Positions 42,289-50,339 of a DNA stretch of 64,000 nucleotides are shown piece by piece. Where the stretch lies: the NCBI GenBank assembly GCA_003151495.1, contig PLXR01000015.1, positions 6,215 to 70,214 on the forward strand, given 5' to 3'. The stretch comes from Opitutaceae bacterium (GTDB lineage Bacteria > Verrucomicrobiota > Verrucomicrobiia > Opitutales > Opitutaceae). The position numbers and the translations under genes are program-made. Within the stretch, counting starts at the first letter, position 1; every line of letters starts with the position of its first letter. Under the pieces are notes generated by a model. It did not search any database. It had not been told where the DNA came from and worked only from the letters and a program-made list of their open reading frames with translations.

Positions 42289-43170
42289 ATGACAGAACTC
42301 CCACGGCCCCCGTCCATTGAGCAGGTCTGCAAGAGGTCGTTGAGCCTCCCGTGCTCTCCATCGCTTCTGCCGCGCCTCTCCATCGCGCTCCGCAGCGACG
42401 ACAGTTCGTCGGCGGAGATCGAGCGCCTCATCTCGCTGGATTCCTCGCTTGCCGCGTCTACGCTTCGGCTGGCCAATTCCGCGGCGTTCGGCCGGGGTGG
42501 GATCGACACGCTTGAGGGCGCAATCCTTCGGTTGGGTGCCAAGGAGATATACCGTCTCGCCGCGCTCGTTCTTGTAAGCCGTTGGGAGAGCGGGTCGACC
42601 GCCCTGCTTCGCTGGGAGCCGGGAGACTTCAGCAGGCACGCCCTCTGCGTAGCCATCGCAGCGGAGGTGCTCTCCGAGGCGACAGAACGCCTGGATCCCC
42701 AGACCGCCTACACGGCTGGGCTGGTCTGCGACCTCGGCAAGCTGGCGCTTGCCCATTCTTGCGCCGAGTTCTACCCGCAGGTCCGCGAGTTCTGCTCGGA
42801 GAGGCAGTGCACTTGGGAGGAGGCGGAGCGCAACGTGCTCGGCTACAACTACTCCGACGTGAGCGAGCGCCTGCTGCGCGCCTGGAAATTCCCCGAGTTG
42901 TTCGTCGGCGCGGCCCAGTTCATGATGAGGCCGAACGAGGCCCCCGCCGAGATCGTGCCCATGCTGGCCCACCTGCATGCTGCCAAGTACCTTGCCACGT
43001 CGCTCGGGCCCGGGGTGACGGAGGACGGGTTCCTTGTCTCCCTCCCGGGCAGCTTCCTCCGCGAGTGGGGCTTCACGCAGGAGATGCTCGAGGAAGCGAT
43101 GCCGATCGTGCTGAGCCGCGCCGTCGCGCGGCTGGGCGAAAAGCTGTCGACCGGTCCGGTCACGACGTAG
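42289..43170 (+). CDS. HDOD domain protein (third of three), downstream of cheA
   Basis: This 293-residue protein has an HDOD domain at about residues 15-215 (RSDDSSSAEIERLISLDSSLAASTLRLANSAAFG; AYTAGLVCDLGKLALAH). The HD pair is replaced by CD (VCDLGK), so a phosphohydrolase activity is unlikely, as is normal in HDOD. It is 28 nt downstream of cheA and likely cotranscribed with it. It differs from the two HDOD proteins at 12.6 and 18.2 kb but shares the same regulon. Confidence 0.85.
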   Translation: MTELPRPPSIEQVCKRSLSLPCSPSLLPRLSIALRSDDSSSAEIERLISLDSSLAASTLRLANSAAFGRGGIDTLEGAILRLGAKEIYRLAALVLVSRWESGSTALLRWEPGDFSRHALCVAIAAEVLSEATERLDPQTAYTAGLVCDLGKLALAHSCAEFYPQVREFCSERQCTWEEAERNVLGYNYSDVSERLLRAWKFPELFVGAAQFMMRPNEAPAEIVPMLAHLHAAKYLATSLGPGVTEDGFLVSLPGSFLREWGFTQEMLEEAMPIVLSRAVARLGEKLSTGPVTT

Positions 43171-43281
43171 CGCCAGGGGGATCCCCGGGGCGCGTCTTGG
43201 CCTCAACCGGTCTCCGCGATGGCGCGGGTCCTTGTGAGACGGCCGGGCCGTGCGCCGCCTTTGCGGCTAGGCGCCTGAGCG

Positions 43282-43806
43282 CTAGCTGCAGAGCGAAAGC
43301 TGACCGTTCTCCGTTGGAGTCTTCAGGGTGACGACTCCGGTGCTCATCTCGAGGTGGATCGTCCTGTTGACCGACCCGCCAACCTCGTTGTGGGTGACGG
43401 TGTAGCCGTTCTTGGAAAGGTAGTCCATCGTGACCAGGATGTTCCGCTCGCCGATCCGGAAGGGGTCGTTTCCGCTGATGACGCTGGCGCCGCCAGCAAC
43501 AAAGAGCCGGAGCCGGAACCGCTCGGCCTTGACCCCGGTGAGCGCCCTGAAGAAGTGGGGGAGTCCCGTGTCGGCGAACATGGCCGGCTGCCTCTGGGCC
43601 TTTTCCATGGAGATCGAGGACTCCGGCAGCATGAGATGGAGGATGCCCCCGGCCTTGACCAGGGGATCGTACGCGACGACGCCGATGCACGAGCCGAGGG
43701 CGTAGGTGCTCAGCACCATCTGCGCGTTGTTCGACACGGCCATGTCGGCGACCCCGATGACAACCCGCTGGGCGAAAATGGACGCGATGGTGGGAGCTCC
43801 GGCCAT
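43282..43806 (-). CDS. cheD: Chemoreceptor deamidase CheD
   Basis: CheD deamidates glutamines of chemoreceptors and in some bacteria interacts with CheC. The 174-residue protein carries the catalytic Cys40 in TYALGSCIGVVAYDP and His57 in AGGILHLMLPES, plus the GGASVISGNDPFRIGERN segment typical of CheD. The ATG at 43806 gives a short N-terminus (MAGAPTIAS). A sigma-28-like element lies about 105 nt upstream. It is on its own transcript between the HDOD gene and the cheR-cheB operon. Confidence 0.93.
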   Translation of the reverse strand: MAGAPTIASIFAQRVVIGVADMAVSNNAQMVLSTYALGSCIGVVAYDPLVKAGGILHLMLPESSISMEKAQRQPAMFADTGLPHFFRALTGVKAERFRLRLFVAGGASVISGNDPFRIGERNILVTMDYLSKNGYTVTHNEVGGSVNRTIHLEMSTGVVTLKTPTENGQLSLCS

Positions 43807-43910
43807 GTTTCAGGAAAAAGTCGGGCAGTTTGCCAGGTCCGTCGGGGTCTGGAAAAGGTCGGGCATGCGATGGATGGGGTGGCGCCGTGCGGGCGCGAAC
43901 CCAGGTGTAC

Positions 43911-43937
43911 TATACGGCCCCGGGCGGGCTAACTTGA
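43911..43937 (-). promoter_or_regulatory. Candidate sigma-28 promoter of cheD
   Basis: On the minus strand TCAAGTTA, 11 nt, GCCGTATA. The spacing and the -35 are good; the -10 has an altered core. Confidence 0.5.
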
Positions 43938-44049
43938 GCCCCCGAGGAGGGAAATGGTGTAAATTCAAGGTGGAGGGTGGCGGGCTCCTGCATGGAGGTC
44001 ATCCGGCGCCCCGGACGGGGGCGGAAGGCGCAGCGGGACCCCGTGACGC

Positions 44050-45312
44050 CTAAAGAAACACAAGGAGGCGCTGGTTTATCGGGGCGATCTGGTCGTGGCT
44101 CCGTATTTTCGCGATCGTGGACGAGCCCAGGGACTGCCCCTCGCCGACCAGGAGAAGGCCGTGCGGGCTGTAGATGCCGCTCGCCAGCACCATCCCCGGC
44201 TCCAGCTCCTCAAGCAGGATCTCGCGCACCTGGCGGGGCAGGTGGACGAGATTGGTCACCTTCAGGAAGAGGCGGACCGCCTCCGGATCGTAGGCGCTTC
44301 CCGATTTGGTGAGTATCGAGTCGATCGCGGCCTGCTTCGATTGGCCCGACTCGACGAAGCCCACCGCCACGGACAGGCAGCGCGCGGGCCAGGGTATTCC
44401 CTTGCCGGCAAGTCCGTCGGGGTATCCTGTCCCGTCGAAGTTCTCGTGATGGGCGCGGATCGTCTCGCCGACGTCCGCCCGGGCGTCGACCAGGGCCGCC
44501 AGCGTCTGGCTGTACACCGGGTGGTTGTGGAGCGTCGCGAGCTCGCGCTCCGTCAGCTGTGTGGGGTTGTTGCGGAAGGTCCGCAGCAGCTCCCTCGACA
44601 CCCCGATGAGGCCGAGGTCGGAAAGCCAGGCGGCGGAACGCAGGGCGTGGCTCTCGGACTCCGTGAAGTGCTCGGATTCGGACATCTTGTTCGCGAACTC
44701 CACGAGGGCCTTGGCCTGGCCGCCGAGTACCGGGTCGTAGGCCGTAAGGATGCGGCGGCAGAGCTCGAGCGAGCTCTCATAACGGGCGCCGAGCTCGCGG
44801 TTGAAAACGTCAAGCTTCTGCCTCTGCTCCTCGAGCACCGTCACCTTCTGCTCGAGCTCCGAGTTCGCGGTCATCAGTCGCGCGTTCAGCTCCTGGGTCT
44901 GCGCCTGCAGCACGTCATTGCGCACGATGAGCTCGTGGCGGTGGAACGCGTTGCGCACGGTGGCGAGCAGCTCCTCCCGGAGCCAGGGCTTTGCCACGAA
45001 CCGGAAGATCTCGCCCTTGTTGATCGCGTCGACGATCGTCGGGAGCGAGAGGACCGCCGTGATCAGGACCCGCGAGGCGTTCGGCCGGATGCGCCGGCTC
45101 TCGATGAGGAAATCAAGCCCGAGCATCTCCGGCATCCTCTGGTCCGAGATGATGAGCGCGAAGTCGCGCTCCTCTAGGATGGCGAGCGCCTTCACCGGGC
45201 TCGAGCAGGCGACGACGCTGTATTTCTCGCGCTCGAGCGTGAGCTTGAGCGCGTTCAGGACGACGGGCTCGTCGTCGACGATCAGGATGGAGTCCGACGG
45301 GTTCGTCTTCAT
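44050..45312 (-). CDS. Response regulator with degenerate HD-GYP domain
   Basis: This 420-residue protein has a receiver (6-120; VDDE, phospho-Asp57, Lys in VAKPW), a coiled coil (about 140-175) and an HD-GYP-type domain (about 185-360). The GYP signature HHENFDGTGYPDGL (288-301) is intact, but the first motif reads WLSDLGLIGV (229-238) where HDIGK is expected, so the metal-binding His and the Lys are lost, and the later DxxDA segment is also changed. Classical HD-GYP enzymes hydrolyse c-di-GMP; this one is probably inactive and may instead bind the nucleotide or a partner. It overlaps cheB by ATGA. Confidence 0.85.
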   Translation of the reverse strand: MKTNPSDSILIVDDEPVVLNALKLTLEREKYSVVACSSPVKALAILEERDFALIISDQRMPEMLGLDFLIESRRIRPNASRVLITAVLSLPTIVDAINKGEIFRFVAKPWLREELLATVRNAFHRHELIVRNDVLQAQTQELNARLMTANSELEQKVTVLEEQRQKLDVFNRELGARYESSLELCRRILTAYDPVLGGQAKALVEFANKMSESEHFTESESHALRSAAWLSDLGLIGVSRELLRTFRNNPTQLTERELATLHNHPVYSQTLAALVDARADVGETIRAHHENFDGTGYPDGLAGKGIPWPARCLSVAVGFVESGQSKQAAIDSILTKSGSAYDPEAVRLFLKVTNLVHLPRQVREILLEELEPGMVLASGIYSPHGLLLVGEGQSLGSSTIAKIRSHDQIAPINQRLLVFL

Positions 45313-46424
45313 GAGGGGAAGGGAGCAGCGGTTCTGACGCTCGCCCGTGCGGCCTCAAATCGCCCGATCAGGTGACTGGCGATCCTGTCGAGCGGAATCT
45401 GGTGCTGGGCGGCGCCGCAGTCCCACGCAGCTTTGGGCATGCCATAAACGACGCATGAGGCCTCGTCCTGCGCAAAGGTGGCGGCGCCCTTCTCCCTAAG
45501 GCGCAGCAGCCCCTCGGCCCCGTCCTTTCCCATCCCGGTCAGAAGCCCGGCCACGGCGTGGGGCGCGGCACCTGTGTCCACGGCCGACTTAAAGAGGAGG
45601 TCGACGGCGGGGCGCTGGTGCCAGACGGGAGGACCGCCGGTCACCCGGACGCGGTAATGGTCGACCGACCAGTGAAGCATCATGTGGAACCCCCCGGGCG
45701 CGATCAGGGCAAGGCCCGGGGCGATCCGGTCGCCGTCGGTTGCCTCTCGAACCTCGAGCGCGCACAGCGTGTTGAGGCGGTCGGCGAAGGCCTTCGAGAA
45801 CGTCGCGGGAATGTGCTGCACGATCGCGATTCCCGGGAGGTTTCCGGGCAGGCGGGTGAGGATGTCGCGCAGGGCCTCGGTCCCTCCGGTCGAGGAGCCG
45901 AGCAGAATGACCGAGCGGGGGTTGCGATGGACCGGCGCCGCGGAGAAGGGGCGATCGGGAGGCGGCGACCCGCTGGCTGGAACCCCGCGGTCGTCCGGTG
46001 GGCAGGCCCGCACCCGTGCCAGCGCCGCCGCCTTCACCTTGGCGACCAGCTGGGGGCCGAGATCGCCGAAGGAGTTGTAGCTGCCGGGCTTGCCGAGGAA
46101 GTCGACGGCGCCGAGCCTCAGCGCCTCGAGGGCGAAGTCGGAGCCGCGCTGCGAGAGCGAGCTCATCACGATCACCGGCATCGGATGGCTCTGCATCAGC
46201 AGGCGCAGGAAGGTGAGGCCGTCCATCCTCGGCATCTCAAGGTCGAGGGTCAGAACATCCGGCTTGAGCTCCCGTAGCCTGTCCCGGGCGACATAGGGGT
46301 CCTCGGCGGTGCCCACGACCTCGATCTCCGGGTCGCCCGCGAGGGCCTCGCTCGCGTACCTCCGGACAACGGCGGAGTCGTCGACGATAAGCACTCGGAT
46401 CTTGCGTGGACTGGCCATGGTCAT
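45309..46424 (-). CDS. cheB: Chemotaxis methylesterase CheB
   Basis: CheB removes methyl groups from chemoreceptor glutamates. The 371-residue protein has a receiver (about 9-130; phospho-Asp61 in VLTLDLEMPRMDG) and a catalytic domain (about 165-355) with Ser in LLGSSTGGTEAL, His in IVQHIPATFSKAFADRLN and Asp in GMGKDGAEGLL. A Pro-rich linker joins them. The ATG overlaps the cheR stop by 4 nt, and the REC/HD-GYP gene overlaps its own stop, so the three are translated together. Confidence 0.95.
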   Translation of the reverse strand: MTMASPRKIRVLIVDDSAVVRRYASEALAGDPEIEVVGTAEDPYVARDRLRELKPDVLTLDLEMPRMDGLTFLRLLMQSHPMPVIVMSSLSQRGSDFALEALRLGAVDFLGKPGSYNSFGDLGPQLVAKVKAAALARVRACPPDDRGVPASGSPPPDRPFSAAPVHRNPRSVILLGSSTGGTEALRDILTRLPGNLPGIAIVQHIPATFSKAFADRLNTLCALEVREATDGDRIAPGLALIAPGGFHMMLHWSVDHYRVRVTGGPPVWHQRPAVDLLFKSAVDTGAAPHAVAGLLTGMGKDGAEGLLRLREKGAATFAQDEASCVVYGMPKAAWDCGAAQHQIPLDRIASHLIGRFEAARASVRTAAPFPS

Positions 46425-47248
46425 GACTGCGGGGGGCGCCGGTAGGTCGCAGGCTTGACGAGCTGGAGGGGATGCTTGATGCCCGAGAGGCTCTCGGCAT
46501 GACCCACGAAGAGGTAGCCCCCGGGCACGAGGCGCCTCGCCAGCCTGTTGACCAGCTCCTCCTGGGTCTCCTTGTCGAAGTAGATCATCACATTACGGCA
46601 GAAGATGACGTGGAACGGGTCGCGAAAGGGCGCCTCGCCCTTGAGGAGGTTGAGGTAATGGAAGGAGACGCGGTCACGAAGGTTGGGCCGGACCCGGTAG
46701 TTGCCCTCCTGGGGGCCAATTCCCCTCTGGAAATACGCCTTCAGGGTCTCCGGCGGGAGCCGCGAGACCGTCTCCTCGCGGTAGATGGCGTCGTTCGCCC
46801 TTGCCAGGATCCGCCGCGAGATGTCCGTGGCCTCGATATGCCAGCCCCACGTCGACCCCTTCAGGCCCTCGATGAGCGTCGTGGCCAGGGAGTAGGGTTC
46901 CTCGCCCGAGGAGCACGCCGCGCTCCATGCGTAGAACCGGGGCCAGCGCTCGACGCGGTTCCGCTCGATCATCTCGGGAAGGGCGTGCTGCCTGACGAAG
47001 TCGAAATGGGCCGCCTCGCGAAAGAAGAAGGTGTGGTTCGTCGAGATGGCATCGATCAGGTGCGAGAGTTCGTCATCGCAGGAACCCGCCTGAAGGAACC
47101 TGCAGTACTCCCCGATGGAATCCAAGTTGGTCGCACGCAGGCGTTTGCCCAAGCGTGCGCTTACCAGTTCCCTTTTGTCCGAGCCCAGCTTTATCCGGCT
47201 GTGCTCATAGACAAGGGTACGTATGAATTCGAACTCGCTGTCCCTCAT
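46421..47248 (-). CDS. cheR: Chemotaxis methyltransferase CheR
   Basis: CheR transfers methyl groups from S-adenosylmethionine to receptor glutamates. The 275-residue protein has the N-terminal helical domain (about 1-80) and the SAM-binding domain. Its landmarks are WSAACSSGEEPYSLATTL (about 128-145), EATDISRRILARAND and VIFCRNVMIYFDKETQEELVNRLA. I chose the ATG at 47248 (MRDSEFEF); the open frame extends to 47287. A weak sigma-28-like element lies at 47266-47292. Confidence 0.94.
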   Translation of the reverse strand: MRDSEFEFIRTLVYEHSRIKLGSDKRELVSARLGKRLRATNLDSIGEYCRFLQAGSCDDELSHLIDAISTNHTFFFREAAHFDFVRQHALPEMIERNRVERWPRFYAWSAACSSGEEPYSLATTLIEGLKGSTWGWHIEATDISRRILARANDAIYREETVSRLPPETLKAYFQRGIGPQEGNYRVRPNLRDRVSFHYLNLLKGEAPFRDPFHVIFCRNVMIYFDKETQEELVNRLARRLVPGGYLFVGHAESLSGIKHPLQLVKPATYRRPPQS

Positions 47249-47265
47249 GAGGTTTGTACCCAGTG

Positions 47266-47292
47266 GTATCGGACCAACGCGCGGCAAATGAA
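47266..47292 (-). promoter_or_regulatory. Weak sigma-28-like element before cheR
   Basis: On the minus strand TTCATTTG, 11 nt, TCCGATAC. The CCGATA core and spacing fit; the -35 is poor. Confidence 0.35.
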
Positions 47293-47467
47293 GCGGCTAT
47301 GCAAGGGAAGGCGCCGATTCTGGAGCGCCTGGACGAACGGGGCGTCGGCAAATTTTTCCCCTGGCGACCCCGCCGGCGAGACCGCGCGGGGGCGGAGTGA
47401 GGGAGACCCGCTCCCCGACATGTTTATTTCGCTGGAATTTAGCGGGATGGGAAAGCGACCTGACGAA

Positions 47468-47483
47468 TGGCACGCGCCGTGTT
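47468..47483 (+). promoter_or_regulatory. Candidate sigma-54 promoter of the flgB operon
   Basis: TGGCACG (perfect -24 box), 4 nt, GTGTT (imperfect -12 box; the expected C is T). The -24 box starts 31 nt before the flgB ATG, the same distance as for the better element before flhB. Confidence 0.5.
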
Positions 47484-47498
47484 ACTCCCCGCCCGAAC

Positions 47499-47885
47499 AT
47501 GATAGACCCGATCTTCCAATCCGACAATTACCAGTTGTCCCGGAAGCTCCTGGATGGGGCCGCGCTCCGACAGGAGGCGATCGCGTCTAACATAGCCAAC
47601 GCCGAGACGCCGGGCTACCACCGCCTCGACGTGGCGCCCAGCTTCGCCGAGCAGCTCAAGTCGCGCATGGCTACGGGCGAGCTTGCCAGCGCCCCGGACT
47701 CGCTCCGCCCGACGCTCACCGAGGACACCCATGCCAGGACCGTCCGTCCCGACGGCAACTCGGTCGAGATCGAGCACGAGCTCCTCGCGATGAACAAGAA
47801 TTCCGTCGAGTTCGAGTACCTCACGGAGGTCGTCTCGAACAATATCAAGCAGCTGAAGATAGCCATAACCGGCCAGGGCAGCTGA
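47499..47885 (+). CDS. flgB: Flagellar proximal rod protein FlgB
   Basis: FlgB forms part of the rod in the basal body. The 128-residue protein has the rod N-terminal motif (ALRQEAIASNIANAETPGYHRLDV, about 20-43) and the C-terminal helix (EYLTEVVSNNIKQLKIAITGQ). The ATG at 47499 (MIDPIFQ) gives the usual length; the frame is open further upstream. It heads a run of flagellar genes in the order flgB-flgC-fliE-fliF-fliG-fliH-fliI. Confidence 0.95.
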   Translation: MIDPIFQSDNYQLSRKLLDGAALRQEAIASNIANAETPGYHRLDVAPSFAEQLKSRMATGELASAPDSLRPTLTEDTHARTVRPDGNSVEIEHELLAMNKNSVEFEYLTEVVSNNIKQLKIAITGQGS

Positions 47886-47893
47886 CACCGCGC

Positions 47894-48307
47894 ATGAACA
47901 TCATCTCGGGAATCGACATCACAGCCGGCGCGCTCTCCGCCCAGCGCATGCGCCTCGACATCGTGGCCCAGAACATCGCCAACGCGGAGACCACACGCAC
48001 CCCGGGTGGCGGACCCTACCAGCGCCAGATCGTGTCCTTCGAGACCGAGCTGGTGAAGCAGGCTGGCGGCCAGTCCCTCCACACGGTGAGGGTATCCGAC
48101 ATCTCGCCGGACAAGACGCCGGGCCAGCAGGTCTTCAATCCCCAGCATCCCGATGCCGGACCGGACGGGATGGTGCAAATGCCCAACGTAAACCTCGCGT
48201 ACGAGATGGTCGACCTGATCACGGCATCGCGCGCCTACGAGGCCAACCTCGCCGTTGCCAAGAACGCTCGGAACATCGCGATGAAGACCCTGGAGATTGG
48301 CAAGTAG
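47894..48307 (+). CDS. flgC: Flagellar rod protein FlgC
   Basis: FlgC is a proximal rod subunit. The 137-residue protein shows the rod signature LSAQRMRLDIVAQNIANAETTRTPGGGPYQRQ (about 14-45) and the C-terminal MPNVNLAYEMVDLITASRAYEANLAVAKNARNIAMKTLEIGK. It starts 8 nt after flgB. Confidence 0.95.
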   Translation: MNIISGIDITAGALSAQRMRLDIVAQNIANAETTRTPGGGPYQRQIVSFETELVKQAGGQSLHTVRVSDISPDKTPGQQVFNPQHPDAGPDGMVQMPNVNLAYEMVDLITASRAYEANLAVAKNARNIAMKTLEIGK

Positions 48308-48341
48308 CACCCGGCCTCACGCCCAATACCTCCACGAACGC

Positions 48342-48689
48342 ATGTCCTCTATAAGCTCAATCCCTGCGGGGCTCTCCGGCCTGACCTCGCCGCTGACCGA
48401 CCGCGTCCAGCCGAACAAGCTTCTGATGCCCGGGGTGACCGATGGCCTGCGCCTCGGACAGACGCCCGGCGAGGGTTTCGGCAAGATGCTCGACGGCCTG
48501 GTCTCCACGGTCGACGCGAAGCAGACGCAGGCGGACGCCCTCACGAAGCGCGTCCTCCTCGGCGACACGGACCAGCTCCATCAGTCGGTCATCGCGATGC
48601 AGGAGGCCTCGGTCTCCCTCAGCCTCATGGTACAGGTGCGCAACAAACTTGTTGAGTCCTACCAGGAGCTGATGCGCATGCAGGTTTGA
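48342..48689 (+). CDS. fliE: Flagellar hook-basal body complex protein FliE
   Basis: FliE joins the MS ring to the rod. The 115-residue protein has the family C-terminus (QSVIAMQEASVSLSLMVQVRNKLVESYQELMRMQV) and the preceding FGKMLDGLVSTVDAKQTQADALTKR. I chose the ATG at 48342 (MSSISS). Confidence 0.93.
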   Translation: MSSISSIPAGLSGLTSPLTDRVQPNKLLMPGVTDGLRLGQTPGEGFGKMLDGLVSTVDAKQTQADALTKRVLLGDTDQLHQSVIAMQEASVSLSLMVQVRNKLVESYQELMRMQV

Positions 48690-48712
48690 ACCCACCGAAA
48701 ATAATCTAACGG

Positions 48713-50317
48713 ATGAAAAACTTCACAAACTCACTGCTCTCGCTCTGGCAGCAGCTCGGCCTGAACCAGCGCGTGTCGCTGGTCGTCGCGACTGTGGCCG
48801 TCGCCGCGGGCATGACCGTTCTCGTCATCTGGTCACGCAGGCCCGACATGCAGCTGCTCTATGCGCGCCTTGGGGACAAGGATTCGGCGGCGATCATAGG
48901 CTACCTTGAGTCGCAGAACATCCCGCATGAGGTCACCTCCGGCGGCGCGGCCGTCAAGGTGCCCTCGGACCAGGTCTACAAGCTGAGGATGGACCTCGCC
49001 GGCAAGGGGCTTCCCGGCGGTGACGGCGTGGGTTTTGAGATCTTCGACAAGGGGCAGTTCGGGCTGAGCGACTTTGTGCAGCGCACGAACTACCTCCGCG
49101 CGGTCCAGGGAGAGCTGGCGAGGACCATCACCCAACTGGCAGGCGTCCGCGCCGCCAGGGTGATGATCGTGCAGCCCGAGAACCGGCTCCTGCTGACGGA
49201 GCAGGGTGTGAAGGCGACGGCCTCGGTCTTCGTCGACATGGGCGGCGGCCGCCTGGAGATCGACGAGGTGAACGCCATACGGCACCTGGTCGCCAATGCC
49301 GTGCAGGGACTCGGCCCCGACCAGGTCGCGGTCGTCGACAATAGGGGACGCGTCCTCAGCGAGGAGCTCAAGCAGGACCCGACGCTAGGAACGGCCTCCT
49401 CGCAGGTGCGCTATAAGCAGCAGGTCGAGGACTACCTGGGAAAGAAGGTTGAGACGATGCTTGCCGCCGTGATCGGACCGGGCAACGCGGTCGTGCGGGT
49501 GTCGGCCGACATCGACACGGAGGCGACCACCGAGACGTCCGAGAAATTCGACCCTGACGGCTCGGTCGTCCGCAGCCAGACCATCGTCGAGGATGTCTCC
49601 AATTCGAGCGAGCAGCACACGACGGGAGGGGCGACGGGCATCAGCGCCAATGTCCCCGAGAAGGCTTCTGCCAACGAGGCCGCCGCCCACCCGATGTCCG
49701 TCTCCGAGCAGAACCGGAAGAATCGGACGACCAATTACGAGATCAACCGCATCACGACCAACACGACGCGCAATCCGGGCACGATCCGCAACGTAACGGC
49801 CGCGGTGTTTGTGGCGCCCCGCACGGTCCCAGCCGCGGCGGGCGCCGACGGAAAGGCCGCCGGCGAGCCGCAGGTGCAGAAGCGCTCCCAGGAGGAGCTC
49901 AACGCGCTCAGGCAGGTCGTCGTCAACGCCCTCGGGCTCAAGCTGTCCGCAGGGCAGTCCCTCGACTCGATCGTCGCCCTGCAGGAGATGTCGTTCGCGG
50001 CGGAGCCCGTCGCTCAGCAGATCCAGGCCATCCAGAGCGAAAACAGGTTTCAGGGCTGGATCGAGGCGGCGAGCCGGTGGTCGGCGGTCGCCGGGGCGGC
50101 GGTGGTCCTCCTTGTCTTCATGAGGATCCTTTCAAAGCAGAGACCCGAGCCCGTGCCGGTCGAGGTCCTCTCCATGCCGCCGGACCAGGCAGCCCGCTCG
50201 CTCCAGAACGGCAACTCGGTGACCCCTGACATGCTCAACCAGCTCATCCGCCAGAAGCCGGCCAACGTGGGCACAGCCCTGCGCGAATGGGTCGGGGCGC
50301 CGGTCGCCAAGAACTGA
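48713..50317 (+). CDS. fliF: Flagellar MS-ring protein FliF
   Basis: FliF builds the inner-membrane MS ring around the export gate. The 534-residue protein has two membrane segments (about 19-42 and 455-475). Between them lie the YscJ-like ring-building motifs (LYARLGDKDSAAIIGYLESQNIPHEV; FVQRTNYLRAVQGELARTI; VMIVQPENRLLL). The C-terminal cytoplasmic tail (LNQLIRQKPANVGTALREWVG) is the expected FliG-binding region. Confidence 0.95.
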   Translation: MKNFTNSLLSLWQQLGLNQRVSLVVATVAVAAGMTVLVIWSRRPDMQLLYARLGDKDSAAIIGYLESQNIPHEVTSGGAAVKVPSDQVYKLRMDLAGKGLPGGDGVGFEIFDKGQFGLSDFVQRTNYLRAVQGELARTITQLAGVRAARVMIVQPENRLLLTEQGVKATASVFVDMGGGRLEIDEVNAIRHLVANAVQGLGPDQVAVVDNRGRVLSEELKQDPTLGTASSQVRYKQQVEDYLGKKVETMLAAVIGPGNAVVRVSADIDTEATTETSEKFDPDGSVVRSQTIVEDVSNSSEQHTTGGATGISANVPEKASANEAAAHPMSVSEQNRKNRTTNYEINRITTNTTRNPGTIRNVTAAVFVAPRTVPAAAGADGKAAGEPQVQKRSQEELNALRQVVVNALGLKLSAGQSLDSIVALQEMSFAAEPVAQQIQAIQSENRFQGWIEAASRWSAVAGAAVVLLVFMRILSKQRPEPVPVEVLSMPPDQAARSLQNGNSVTPDMLNQLIRQKPANVGTALREWVGAPVAKN

Positions 50318-50339
50318 CCCCAAACAAGCGCACACCGCC

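Noticed and set aside
47305..47330. GCCGATTC as a sigma-28 -10 box for flgB
   Set aside because: No -35 box at the required distance and almost 200 nt from the gene; the sigma-54 element fits better.
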